DNA from: Halomonas sp. NO4
Lineage (GTDB): Bacteria; Pseudomonadota; Gammaproteobacteria; Pseudomonadales; Halomonadaceae
Reading direction: 5' to 3'
Assembly: GCF_010994375.1 (NCBI RefSeq)
Contig: NZ_WHMA01000014.1
Coordinates: 1,041 to 65,040, forward strand
Length of the DNA stretch: 64,000 nucleotides
The position numbers and the translations under genes were made by a program. Below are positions 34,904-43,203 of this stretch, in pieces (position 1 is the stretch's first letter; each line of letters starts with the position of its first letter). The notes under the pieces were generated by a model that worked only from the letters and a program-made list of their open reading frames with translations, did no database searches and was not told where the DNA came from.

Positions 34904-36619
34904 ATGACCTCGACTTCTGTCGCCTCGCCGAGCTTCGGCGACCTCGCTCTGCTGCCCGCCGTTCTCTCTGCCGTGGAGACCCTGGGCTACCAGACCCCGT
35001 CGCCGATCCAGGCGCAGACCATTCCGGCGCTGCTGGAAGGCCGCGACATGCTGGGCCAGGCCCAGACCGGCACCGGCAAGACCGCCGCCTTCGCCCTGCC
35101 GCTGCTCTCGCGCCTCGAGATGACGCGCCGCGAGCCCCAAGTGCTGGTGCTGGCGCCGACCCGCGAACTGGCCCAGCAGGTGGCCGTCTCTTTCAGCAAG
35201 TACGGCCAGAACCTTCAGGGTCTGGAAGTGGCCACCCTGTGCGGCGGCATGGAATACCGCGACCAGCTTTCCGCCCTCAAGCGCGGCGCCCAGGTGGTGG
35301 TGGGTACGCCTGGTCGGGTGATCGACCACCTGGACCGCGGCAGTCTCAAGCTCGAGGGCCTTTCCGCCCTGGTGCTGGACGAGGCCGACGAGATGCTGCG
35401 CATGGGCTTCATCGACGACGTCAAGCGCGTGGTGGCTGACACCCCGCGGGACGCCCAGCGCGTGTTCTTCTCCGCGACCCTGCCCACCGAGATCGAGCGT
35501 ATCGTCAATCGCTACCTGGTCGACCCGGTGAAGGTGGCCATCGAGTCGCGCACCACCACCGCCGAGTGCATCGAGCAGCGCCTGGTGCGCGTCGACGGCG
35601 GCGCCAAGCTGGAAGCCCTGGCGCGTATCCTCGAAGTCGAGCCGGTGGACGCCGCCATCGTCTTCGTGCGCACCCGCGCCGCTTGCACCACCCTGATGGA
35701 GCAGCTCGCCGCGCGCGGCGTCAACGTGGCGAGTCTCTCCGGCGACCTCGACCAGAGCCTGCGCGAGCGCACCATCCAGCGCCTCAAGCGCGGCAAGGTC
35801 GACGTGCTGATCGCCACCGACGTGGCCGCCCGCGGCCTCGACGTACCGCGCATCACCCACGTCATCAACTACGACCTGCCCCAGGACAGCGAAGCCTACA
35901 CCCACCGTATCGGGCGTACCGGCCGTGCCGGTCGCGACGGTGTGGCGATCACCTTCGCCGGCTTCCGCGAAGGCCGCAAGATCGGCTGGCTGGAGCAGGC
36001 TACCGGGCAGAAGATGAGCGAGATGGCGCTGCCCGACGAGGCGGCGATCCGCGCCCACCGCGACGAGGTGTTCCACCACAAGGTGGTGGCCGCCCTGACC
36101 GCCGGTGCCGACGAGCAGCGCGCTCTGGTCGAGCGCTTGGTGGCCGAAGGCCACGACCCGCTCGAGCTGGCCTGCGCCTTCGCTGCCCAGGCGCGTGCCG
36201 ACGAGGCGCCCATCGGCCGCCTGCAGGCGCCGCGCAAGGAGCGCAGCGAGCGTGCCCCGCGCGACGGCAAGCCGCCGCGTCGCGAGGGCGGGCCCCGCGA
36301 CCGCGGCCCCAGCGAGGGCATGATCCGCTACCGCGTGTCGGTGGGCCACCAGGACGGCGTCAAGCCCGGCCAACTGGTCGGGGCGCTGGCCAACGAGGGC
36401 GGTATCGAAGGGGCGCGCATCGGGCGCATCGATATCCGCAACGCCTTCTCGGTGGTCGAGCTGCCCAGCGGCCTGCCGTCGAGCATTCTGGCCAAGATGG
36501 CCCGGGCCCGCGTGGCCGGCCGGCCGCTGGAGATCAGCGAAGACCGCGGCGGCCCCGAGCGTGCGCCGCGTCGCCGCCAGGATGGTGAGGCGCCGATTCG
36601 CCGCCGCGAACGCGCCTGA
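34904..36619 (+). CDS. deaD: DEAD-box RNA helicase, DeaD/CsdA type
   Basis: 571 residues. ATG 34904 was chosen behind AAGGTG; a TTG codon directly upstream is not needed. Motifs in order: Q motif (TPSPIQAQTIPALLEGRD), I AQTGTGKT, Ia PTRELAQQ, Ib GTPGR, II DEAD, III SAT, IV FVRT, V TDVAARGLD, VI HRIGRTGRAGR. A basic linker (about 435-470) leads to a DbpA-type RNA-binding domain (RYRVSVGHQDGVKPGQLVGALANEGG ... VVELPSGLP), the CsdA arrangement. A basic tail ends the chain. It unwinds RNA in ribosome assembly and mRNA decay, especially in the cold. A 15-bp hairpin follows the stop. Confidence 0.95.
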   Translation: MTSTSVASPSFGDLALLPAVLSAVETLGYQTPSPIQAQTIPALLEGRDMLGQAQTGTGKTAAFALPLLSRLEMTRREPQVLVLAPTRELAQQVAVSFSKYGQNLQGLEVATLCGGMEYRDQLSALKRGAQVVVGTPGRVIDHLDRGSLKLEGLSALVLDEADEMLRMGFIDDVKRVVADTPRDAQRVFFSATLPTEIERIVNRYLVDPVKVAIESRTTTAECIEQRLVRVDGGAKLEALARILEVEPVDAAIVFVRTRAACTTLMEQLAARGVNVASLSGDLDQSLRERTIQRLKRGKVDVLIATDVAARGLDVPRITHVINYDLPQDSEAYTHRIGRTGRAGRDGVAITFAGFREGRKIGWLEQATGQKMSEMALPDEAAIRAHRDEVFHHKVVAALTAGADEQRALVERLVAEGHDPLELACAFAAQARADEAPIGRLQAPRKERSERAPRDGKPPRREGGPRDRGPSEGMIRYRVSVGHQDGVKPGQLVGALANEGGIEGARIGRIDIRNAFSVVELPSGLPSSILAKMARARVAGRPLEISEDRGGPERAPRRRQDGEAPIRRRERA

Positions 36620-36655
36620 TCGCTGCCGGGCTCGCCCCGGCAGGCCATGATGGAC

Positions 36656-36689
36656 GAAGCCCCCGCACCTCCTCAGGTGCGGGGGCTTC
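36656..36689. terminator. Bidirectional hairpin between deaD and argE
   Basis: Perfect 15-bp stem (36656-36670 with 36675-36689), loop CCTC, midway between two convergent stops. No T-run on the plus strand; the minus strand is followed by CGTCCATC. It could also act as a 3' RNA stability element. Confidence 0.75.
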
Positions 36690-36724
36690 GCTGTGTGGGG
36701 GCGGCGTGAACGGCGGTCGTGGCG

Positions 36725-37882
36725 TCAGGCGCGCCCGAGTCGCTCGCCCAGGGCGTCCATGAAGCGCGCACCGGCCTCGAGCTGTTCCACGGCGATGTAC
36801 TCGTCGGGTTGGTGGGCCTGACTGATGCTGCCGGGGCCGCAGATCACCGTGGGCAGGCCCTCGCGCTGGAACTGGCCGGCCTCGGTGGCGTAGGCCACGG
36901 CGCCGGCCGGGCGCTCGCCGAGCAGCTCGCGACACAGGTCAAGCACCTCGGCGTTGTTGTCGTCGGCCAGCGCCGGCACCGTGACGTTGAGCGCCTCGGT
37001 GACGATGCTGGCTTCCGGGGCGCGGCGGCGCATCGCCGCCTCCAACTCGGCGGCATAGGCGTCGACCCGGCCTCGCAGCTCCTCGAAGCGGTCCTGGGGC
37101 AGGTGGCGGATCTCCCACTCGAAGGTGCACTCGCGGGCCATGATGTTGATCGCCGTGCCGCCACTGATCCTGCCCACGTGCAGGCTGGAGTGCACCACGT
37201 TGAAAGCCTCGTCGACCCGGCCTTCGGCCTTGAGCTGGGCCATCACCTCCTCGATCTTGGTGACCAGCCGCGCTGCCACGTGGATCGCCGAGACCCCTTG
37301 GTCGACCTGGCTGGAGTGGGCCTCGCGGCCGGTGACGGTGGTGCGCAGGTTGGTGGCGCCCTTGTGGGCCACCACCGGGTGCATCAGGGTCGGCTCGCCG
37401 ACGATCACCGTCGCCGGGCGCGGGTGGTCGGCTAGCAGCCGCTCGATCATGCGTGGCGCCCCGATGCAGCCCACCTCTTCGTCGTAGGAGAAGGCCAGCC
37501 AGATCGGCCGCTGCAGATCCCGTGTCACCCAGCGCGGCACTTCCGCCAGGGCACAGGCCAGAAAGCCCTTCATGTCGCAGGTGCCGCGGCCGTAGAGGCG
37601 GCCGTTGCCGCCGCTTGTCAGCGTGAAGGGGTCGGTGGACCAGGGCTGGCCATCCACCGGCACCACGTCGGTGTGGCCGGAGAGCACCACGCCGCCCGCC
37701 ACGGCGGGGCCGATACGGGCGAGCAGGTTGGCTTTTGTGCCATCGTCGCTCTCGATGCGCCAGTGCGGCACGTCGTGTTCGTCGAGGTAGGCCTCGACCC
37801 ATTCGATCAGGGCAAGGTTGGAATCGCGCGACACGGTGGCGAAACCCACCAGCGTTTCCAGTAGCGGCTCGGCGGTTGTCAT
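36725..37882 (-). CDS. argE: Acetylornithine deacetylase
   Basis: 385 residues, starting MTTAEPLLETLVGFATVS at the ATG complementary to 37880-37882. M20 metallopeptidase: GHTDVVPVDGQPW (first zinc ligand and catalytic Asp), GRGTCDMKG (bridging Asp), AFSYDEEVGCIGAP (Glu pair), and the C-terminal GPGSISQAHQPDEY (His ligand). It hydrolyses N-acetylornithine to ornithine plus acetate in linear arginine synthesis. Length matches E. coli ArgE (383). The next gene is divergent (GntR). No arginine-repressor box was recognised by eye. Confidence 0.92.
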   Translation of the reverse strand: MTTAEPLLETLVGFATVSRDSNLALIEWVEAYLDEHDVPHWRIESDDGTKANLLARIGPAVAGGVVLSGHTDVVPVDGQPWSTDPFTLTSGGNGRLYGRGTCDMKGFLACALAEVPRWVTRDLQRPIWLAFSYDEEVGCIGAPRMIERLLADHPRPATVIVGEPTLMHPVVAHKGATNLRTTVTGREAHSSQVDQGVSAIHVAARLVTKIEEVMAQLKAEGRVDEAFNVVHSSLHVGRISGGTAINIMARECTFEWEIRHLPQDRFEELRGRVDAYAAELEAAMRRRAPEASIVTEALNVTVPALADDNNAEVLDLCRELLGERPAGAVAYATEAGQFQREGLPTVICGPGSISQAHQPDEYIAVEQLEAGARFMDALGERLGRA

Positions 37883-37995
37883 GGGGGCCTTCCAGGTGAA
37901 TCGATCTGGTGCCAGCCTATCATGACTGGCCGGCACGCTGGCCACGCCGTTACCTGGGTGGTGTAGGCTGGGCGAAAGTGGCAGGGGAGTCCGTC

Positions 37996-38736
37996 ATGTC
38001 AGCACGCGCCGCAAGCACCGCCGCCTCATCACAGCCGCCCAGGGAGGAGCCGCCGCGACGGCGGGGCAAGCTCAGCGACCGTGTCTATGGCGATATTGTC
38101 AACCGCATCATTCGCCGCGAGTTCGGCGAGGGGCAGCGCCTGCCCTCGGAGGAGGCCCTGGCGCGCCTGCACGGCGTCTCGCGTCCCATCGTGCGCGAGG
38201 CGCTGGCCAAGCTGCGCGAGGATGGCCTGATCCGCTCGCACCGCGGCGCCGGCAGCTTCGTCTGTCTGCGCCCCGACCGCGCCATGCTCGACTTCGCCCC
38301 TCTGGAGAGCCTGGCGGAAATCCAGCGCTGTTTCGAGTTCCGCATCGCCGTGGAGGCGGAATCGGCTCGGCTCGCTGCGCTCAATGCCGATGCCGAGGAC
38401 CGCGGCGCCATCAGCCAGGCACTGGCGCTGCTCGAGCAGCGCATCCGCGACAACGCCCTGGGGGTCGATGCCGACTTCGCCTTCCATCTGGCCATTGCCC
38501 GGGCCTCCCACAACCGTTTCTTCGCCGAGACGCTGCTCTCGCTGGAGGAGCCGATCACCTACGGCCAGAACCTGGCTCGCGGGCTTGGGCTGCGGCGTCC
38601 CACCCATCACCTGCCCGAAGTGCAGGAGGAGCACCGGCGTATCCACGACAGCATTCTCGCCGGCGACAGCGAGGAAGCCGGTTGCCGGATGCGCGAGCAT
38701 CTGAGCAATTCCCGGCGGCGGGTGTTCGAGGGGTGA
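37996..38736 (+). CDS. GntR-family regulator, FadR subfamily
   Basis: 246 residues, ATG 37996 behind CAGGGGA. A basic low-complexity N-terminus (1-25) precedes the winged HTH (about 27-95; RLPSEEALARLHGVSRPIVREALAKLREDGLI). The all-helical FCD effector domain (about 105-240) includes FRIAVEAESARLAA and the metal-binding DADFAFHLAIARASHN. FCD regulators sense carboxylic acids, often with a bound metal, and repress adjacent operons. The tctCAB-tartrate dehydratase operon starts 244 bp downstream, so tartrate or a product is a likely effector (inference). Confidence 0.92.
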   Translation: MSARAASTAASSQPPREEPPRRRGKLSDRVYGDIVNRIIRREFGEGQRLPSEEALARLHGVSRPIVREALAKLREDGLIRSHRGAGSFVCLRPDRAMLDFAPLESLAEIQRCFEFRIAVEAESARLAALNADAEDRGAISQALALLEQRIRDNALGVDADFAFHLAIARASHNRFFAETLLSLEEPITYGQNLARGLGLRRPTHHLPEVQEEHRRIHDSILAGDSEEAGCRMREHLSNSRRRVFEG

Positions 38737-38738
38737 AT

Positions 38739-38884
38739 TTGACAACCTTTACAACTTGGCTAGCTTCAAGGGAGGTCGCCATGCTCGGATGAGTCGCCGG
38801 GCAGCGGCCCGGCAGCCCGGGCCTGAACGTCCTAGCATTGATTGCCGTCCCCGGCTGCCCCGTGCATGACCCAAGCCTGCACGG
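38739..38884 (+). promoter_or_regulatory. Promoter and inverted repeat before tctC
   Basis: TTGACA (38739-38744) followed after 16 bp by TAGCTT (38761-38766) is a plausible sigma-70 promoter directly after the regulator gene. A 7-bp inverted repeat, CCGTGCA (38860-38866) with TGCACGG (38878-38884), could be the regulator's operator or an RNA hairpin. A ribosome site (GGAGG) and a four-codon frame including its stop lie at about 38771-38792; a coding role for it is doubtful. Confidence 0.45.
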
Positions 38885-38980
38885 TCCGATTCCGTGACAA
38901 CACCAGCAACAACGGAACGCGTCGGGCTCGCCTCTGTCGTGGGGCCAACCCGCGCGCCCTGACACGATCGGGAGCATGCC

Positions 38981-39931
38981 ATGAGATTCACCCCCACCAC
39001 GCTGGCCGGTGCGCTGTCGGCGGTCGCCCTGATAGGCGTCGCCGGTATGGCACAGGCCGACTACCCGGAAGAACCCATCACCTATGTCATTCCCTTCGAC
39101 CCCGGCGGCGAGTCCGATGTGACGGCGCGCTTCCAGGAGCCCCATCTCGAGGAGATCCTGGGGGTCAGCGTCAACGTCACCCACCGCCCCGGTGGCGGCG
39201 GGGCAGTGGCCTGGAGCGAGTTCCAGAATGACGCCGAGCCGGATGGCTACGAGATCATCGGGGTCAACATCCCGCATATCATCGGCCAGCCGATCCAGCG
39301 TGAAGATGCCGGCTTCGAGACCGATGACTGGGAGATCATCACCTTCTTCCACTCCACGCCCAACGCGCTGATCGTTCCTGCGGACAGCCCCTTCGAGACC
39401 CTCGACGACCTGGTCGAGTACGCACGCGAGAACCCCGAGGCCGTCACCCTGGGCGGCAGCGGCACCTACAGCGCCAACCACCTGGGCGCGCTGCGCCTCG
39501 AGCGCGAGGCCGACATCGACATCACCTACATTCCCTTCACCGGGACCGGCCCGCTGCCCGCCGCCATTGAAGGCGGCCATGTTTCCGGCATTTTCAACTA
39601 CACCATGCTCGGCGTGCAGATGGAGGATCGCGCCCGGGTGCTGGCGGTGGCCGCCGAGGAGCGGGTGCCGGCGCTGCCTGATGCGCCTACCTTCAAGGAG
39701 CAGGGCTACGACATCGTGGGCGGCGCCTACCGTGGCGTGGCTGCCCCGACGGGCACGCCCGACGAGGTCATCGAGGTCCTCGAGGAGGCCTTCGCCGAGG
39801 CCAACCGGGAGATCGCCTCGGAACAGGAGCCGCTGGGTTTCGTGATGGAGTACATCACCGGTGACGAGGTCAACGAGGTGATGAACATGCTCCGCGAGGC
39901 CTACGGCCCGATTCTCGAAGAAGCCGAGTAA
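38981..39931 (+). CDS. tctC: Tripartite tricarboxylate transporter binding protein
   Basis: 316 residues. A signal peptide (1-27, cleavage near MAQADYP) precedes a Bug/TctC periplasmic binding protein. Recognised features: YPEEPITYVIPFDPGGESDVTAR at the mature N-terminus (the GG loop binding a carboxylate) and LGGSGTYSANHL and GVAAPTGTPDEVI further on. It delivers a di- or tricarboxylate to TctAB. The gene order here is tctC-tctA-tctB. The downstream D-tartrate dehydratase makes tartrate the likely ligand. A strong hairpin follows the stop and may raise expression of this gene over the membrane subunits. Confidence 0.93.
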   Translation: MRFTPTTLAGALSAVALIGVAGMAQADYPEEPITYVIPFDPGGESDVTARFQEPHLEEILGVSVNVTHRPGGGGAVAWSEFQNDAEPDGYEIIGVNIPHIIGQPIQREDAGFETDDWEIITFFHSTPNALIVPADSPFETLDDLVEYARENPEAVTLGGSGTYSANHLGALRLEREADIDITYIPFTGTGPLPAAIEGGHVSGIFNYTMLGVQMEDRARVLAVAAEERVPALPDAPTFKEQGYDIVGGAYRGVAAPTGTPDEVIEVLEEAFAEANREIASEQEPLGFVMEYITGDEVNEVMNMLREAYGPILEEAE

Positions 39932-39938
39932 CCCTCCC

Positions 39939-39972
39939 CGAATCGAGGCTCCCATGCCGGGGCCTCGATTCG
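39939..39972 (+). terminator. Intercistronic hairpin tctC-tctA
   Basis: Perfect 11-bp stem (39939-39949 with 39962-39972) with a 12-base loop and no T-run. Hairpins at this place often stabilise the binding-protein mRNA or cause partial termination, giving excess binding protein. Confidence 0.65.
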
Positions 39973-40022
39973 TGTCGTTGCCGACGCGCAGCGCGGGCTC
40001 GCCACTGCAGGGAGGGAATTGA

Positions 40023-41561
40023 ATGGACATGCTGCTGCAGGCGCTGGCTACGCTGATGACCTTCGAGAGCGTCATCACGGTGCTGGTGGGCGTGTCGGCC
40101 GGCCTGCTGATCGGCTCGCTGCCCGGCCTCACCGCAACCATGGCGCTGGCTGTGCTGCTGCCCTTCACCTTTTCCATGGAGGCCTTGCAGGGGCTAATCG
40201 CCCTGGGCGCTGTCTACATGGGCTCCATCTACGGCGGTGCCTTTACGGCGATCCTGATCAACACCCCGGGCACGCCGTCCTCCATCGCCACCACTTTCGA
40301 CGGCTATCCGATGGCTCGCCAGGGGCGCGCCTACGAGGCGCTGGCCGGGGCCACCATCGCTTCGGTGATCGGCGGCGTGGTTGGTGTCACCTTTCTGCTG
40401 ATCCTGGCGCCGCCCTTGGCTAGGCTCGCCGTGGCCTTCGGCCCGGCGGAGATGTTCTGGGTGGCGATGCTGGGCCTGACCCTGGTGGCGAGCCTCTCTA
40501 CCGGCTCGCTGCTCAAGGGGCTGCTGGGCGGGTGCCTTGGCATGATGTTGAGCACCATCGGAGTGTCGCCGATCGGCGGCGAGACGCGCTTTACCTTCGG
40601 CTACCCGCCGCTGCAGGGGGGCATCGAGCTGATCGTCGCCCTGATCGGGCTCTTCGTGATCCCCGAGCTGTTGACCATGGCTGCCGAGGGGCGCGGTGCG
40701 CTCGCCCAGGAGGGGCGCTTCGGCCAGGGCGAGGCGTCGATCCGCCAGATATTCCGGCGCGTGCTGGGCAAGCCGGTCAACCTGATCCGCTCTTGCCTGA
40801 TCGGCCAGATCATCGCCGTCATCCCCGGTGCTGGCGGCAACGTGACGAGCCTGGTGGCCTACAACGAGGCGCGCCGCTTCTCCCGCGACCCCGAGAGCTT
40901 CGGCAAGGGCAACCTGGAAGGGGTGGTGGCCTCGGAGTCGAGCAACAACGTGATGGTGGCCGGCAGCATGATCCCGCTGCTCACGCTTGGCATTCCCGGG
41001 GCGCCGCCAGATGCCGTGATCCTCGGTGTGCTGATGATGCACGGTCTGCGCCCGGGGCTCGACCTGTTCACTGAATCGGGCGTACTCACCAACGGCTTCA
41101 TCCTGTCGATGGGCCTGGCGGCGCTGATGCTGCTGCCGGTGGGCCTGCTCGGTGCGCGCCTCATCCATCGCATCGTGATCAAGACCCCTTACCACTTCCT
41201 GGTGCCGTGCATCGCCATGGTTACCATCCTTGGCACCTTCGCCCTGCGCAACAGCCTGCTCGATGTCGGCATCATGCTGATCCTGGGCAGCGTCGGCTAC
41301 TTTCTGCGCCTGATCGGCATCCACCCGGCGCCCATCGTGCTGGGGCTGATCCTTGGTGGGATCGCCGAACAGGGGTACGTGCAAACGATGCTGGCGGCGG
41401 TGGTCGACCCCATTCCCTGGCTGCGCCTGGTACACAACCCTCTCTCCATGGTGCTGGCCGGCCTGGTGGTGCTGGCCACGACGACGGTGCTGCTGCCGGC
41501 CTGGCTGGAGCGGCGCAGCCGCCCCGACCGAAAGGCGTCCGAGCGCGGAGGTGAGACATGA
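40023..41561 (+). CDS. tctA: Tripartite tricarboxylate transporter, large subunit
   Basis: 512 residues, ATG 40023 behind GGGAGGGAA. About twelve TM helices. The TctA signatures are visible: GSLPGLTATMALAVLLPFTF near residue 32, YGGAFTAILINTPGTPSSIATTFDGYPMA (about 72-100) and the later repeat GAGGNVTSLVAYNEARRFS. It forms the cation-coupled translocation pathway with TctB. The last four bases overlap the tctB start. Confidence 0.94.
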   Translation: MDMLLQALATLMTFESVITVLVGVSAGLLIGSLPGLTATMALAVLLPFTFSMEALQGLIALGAVYMGSIYGGAFTAILINTPGTPSSIATTFDGYPMARQGRAYEALAGATIASVIGGVVGVTFLLILAPPLARLAVAFGPAEMFWVAMLGLTLVASLSTGSLLKGLLGGCLGMMLSTIGVSPIGGETRFTFGYPPLQGGIELIVALIGLFVIPELLTMAAEGRGALAQEGRFGQGEASIRQIFRRVLGKPVNLIRSCLIGQIIAVIPGAGGNVTSLVAYNEARRFSRDPESFGKGNLEGVVASESSNNVMVAGSMIPLLTLGIPGAPPDAVILGVLMMHGLRPGLDLFTESGVLTNGFILSMGLAALMLLPVGLLGARLIHRIVIKTPYHFLVPCIAMVTILGTFALRNSLLDVGIMLILGSVGYFLRLIGIHPAPIVLGLILGGIAEQGYVQTMLAAVVDPIPWLRLVHNPLSMVLAGLVVLATTTVLLPAWLERRSRPDRKASERGGET

Positions 41562-42013
41562 TTCTGCGCCTGAACACCGACATCGCCGCCGGTGTCTTCG
41601 GCCTGGCCTTCGCCGCCGGGCTGTGGCTGCCACGCGCCGAGATGGGCCGGTTAAGCATTCTTTTTCCGCGCGCCGTGCTGGTCATCATGACGGTGATCGC
41701 CGTGGCGCTCATCATCAAGGGCATGGTGCGCCCGGCGGGGCGCCAGGTCGAGATCACCGGCAGTCCGCGCCGCCTGCTGGTGGTGATGGCCAGCTTCTTC
41801 GTCTGGTGGTTCGCCATCGGCGAGTTGGGCTTCGTTGTCTCCACCTTTGTGGCGCTGTTGCTGCTCACCTGGTACCTGGCCCGTGTCCATGGGCCAGTTG
41901 CCTGGTCGCGCCTGCTGCGCTGGGTGCCCGTCATCGGCGCCCTAGTGGCCGCCTTCTACCTCACCTTCACAGAGATACTCAATGTCCGCCTGCCCACGGG
42001 GCTGCTGTTCTAG
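41558..42013 (+). CDS. tctB: Tripartite tricarboxylate transporter, small subunit
   Basis: 151 residues with four predicted TM helices (about 10-25, 37-55, 72-105 split in two, 122-140), typical of TctB. Sequence conservation in this family is low, so the call rests on size, topology and position directly after tctA (ATGA overlap). It is needed with TctA for uptake. The dehydratase gene follows after 17 bp. Confidence 0.88.
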   Translation: MILRLNTDIAAGVFGLAFAAGLWLPRAEMGRLSILFPRAVLVIMTVIAVALIIKGMVRPAGRQVEITGSPRRLLVVMASFFVWWFAIGELGFVVSTFVALLLLTWYLARVHGPVAWSRLLRWVPVIGALVAAFYLTFTEILNVRLPTGLLF

Positions 42014-42030
42014 GAGTCTGGGAGCCAAGC

Positions 42031-43197
42031 ATGCGAATCACCGACATCCGCGAGGCGCGCGTCTCGATCGCCTCCGACATCGCCAATGCCTACATTTCAT
42101 TCGCCCGCATGGACGTCTCGGTGCTGGCCATCCATACCGATGCCCGGGTCGACGGCCGGCCGGTGGTGGGCTACGGCTTCAACTCCAACGGCCGCTACGC
42201 CCAGAGCGGCCTGCTGCGCGAGCGCTTCCTGCCCCGCCTGCGCGAGGCCGACCCGGCGAGCCTGTGCGACGAGAGCGGCGCCAACCTCGACCCCTTCCAG
42301 GTGTGGGACACCCTGATGGCCAACGAGAAACCCGGCGGCCACGGCGAGCGCTCGGTAGCGGTGGGTATCATCGACATGGCGGTGTGGGACATCGTCGCCA
42401 AGATAGAGCAGCGCCCCCTGGCCCAGGTGCTCGCTGAGCGCTTCGGCGATGGCCAAGTGGACGCACGGGTGCCGGTGTATGCCGCCGGTGGCTACTACTA
42501 TCCCGGCAAACCGGTCAGCGCCCTCAAGGAGGAGATGCGCGACTATCTCGACCTGGGCTACACCTGCACCAAGATGAAGATCGGCGGCGTGCCCCTGGAA
42601 GAGGACCTGGATCGCGTGGAGGGCGCCCTCGCGGTGGTCGGCGACGCCGCGCGCCTGGCCGTGGACGCCAACGGGCGCTTCGATTTGCAGACCGCACTGG
42701 CCTTCGCCGAGGGCTTGGAGCCCTATGGCCTGCGCTGGTACGAGGAGGCGGGCGACCCCCTCGACTACGCCCTGCAGCAGCAGCTCGGCGAGCACTATGC
42801 GCCGCCCATGGCCACCGGCGAGAACCTCTTCTCCCATCAGGACGTCCGCAATCTGCTGCGCTACGGCGGCATGCGCGCCGACCGCGACATCCTGCAGATG
42901 GACCCGGTGCTCAGCTACGGCCTGGTCGAATACCTTCGCATGCTCGACGAATTGCGACGCCACGGCTGGTCGCCGCGTCAGTGCATCCCCCACGGCGGCC
43001 ACCAGTTCGCGCTTCAGATTGCCGCCGGCCTGAAACTGGGCGGCAACGAGTCCTACCCGCGAGTCTTCGCGCCGTTCGGCGGATTCGCCGATTCCACGCC
43101 GGTGGAAGAGGGGCGGGTGGCCTTGCCCGAGGTGCCGGGCATTGGCTTCGAGGACAAGGGTGAGCTCATGGCGGTGTTCAACGAGCACCTGGGCTGA
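42031..43197 (+). CDS. tarD: D(-)-tartrate dehydratase, enolase superfamily
   Basis: 388 residues, ATG 42031 behind GGGAG. It dehydrates D-tartrate to oxaloacetate. Strong resemblance to the characterised Bradyrhizobium enzyme, as recalled: GYGFNSNGRYAQSGLLRERF, NEKPGGHGERSVAVG, AAGGYYYPGK. Catalytic residues line up one position earlier than there: K181/K183 (KMKIGG), metal ligands D212 (DANGRF), E238 (EEAGDP) and E264 (GENLFSHQD), and general acid/base H321 (HGGHQ). It is the last gene of the regulator-TctCAB operon, so import plus conversion to a TCA intermediate is self-contained. Confidence 0.9.
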   Translation: MRITDIREARVSIASDIANAYISFARMDVSVLAIHTDARVDGRPVVGYGFNSNGRYAQSGLLRERFLPRLREADPASLCDESGANLDPFQVWDTLMANEKPGGHGERSVAVGIIDMAVWDIVAKIEQRPLAQVLAERFGDGQVDARVPVYAAGGYYYPGKPVSALKEEMRDYLDLGYTCTKMKIGGVPLEEDLDRVEGALAVVGDAARLAVDANGRFDLQTALAFAEGLEPYGLRWYEEAGDPLDYALQQQLGEHYAPPMATGENLFSHQDVRNLLRYGGMRADRDILQMDPVLSYGLVEYLRMLDELRRHGWSPRQCIPHGGHQFALQIAAGLKLGGNESYPRVFAPFGGFADSTPVEEGRVALPEVPGIGFEDKGELMAVFNEHLG

Positions 43198-43203
43198 GGG
43201 TGG

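Noticed and set aside
34672..35439. 255-residue frame covering the region before deaD
   Set aside because: Its second half is an out-of-frame reading of the helicase, and the first half has no protein-like features.
36656..36689. Standard rho-independent terminator
   Set aside because: The stem is strong but the T-run is missing, so it was listed only as a bidirectional hairpin.
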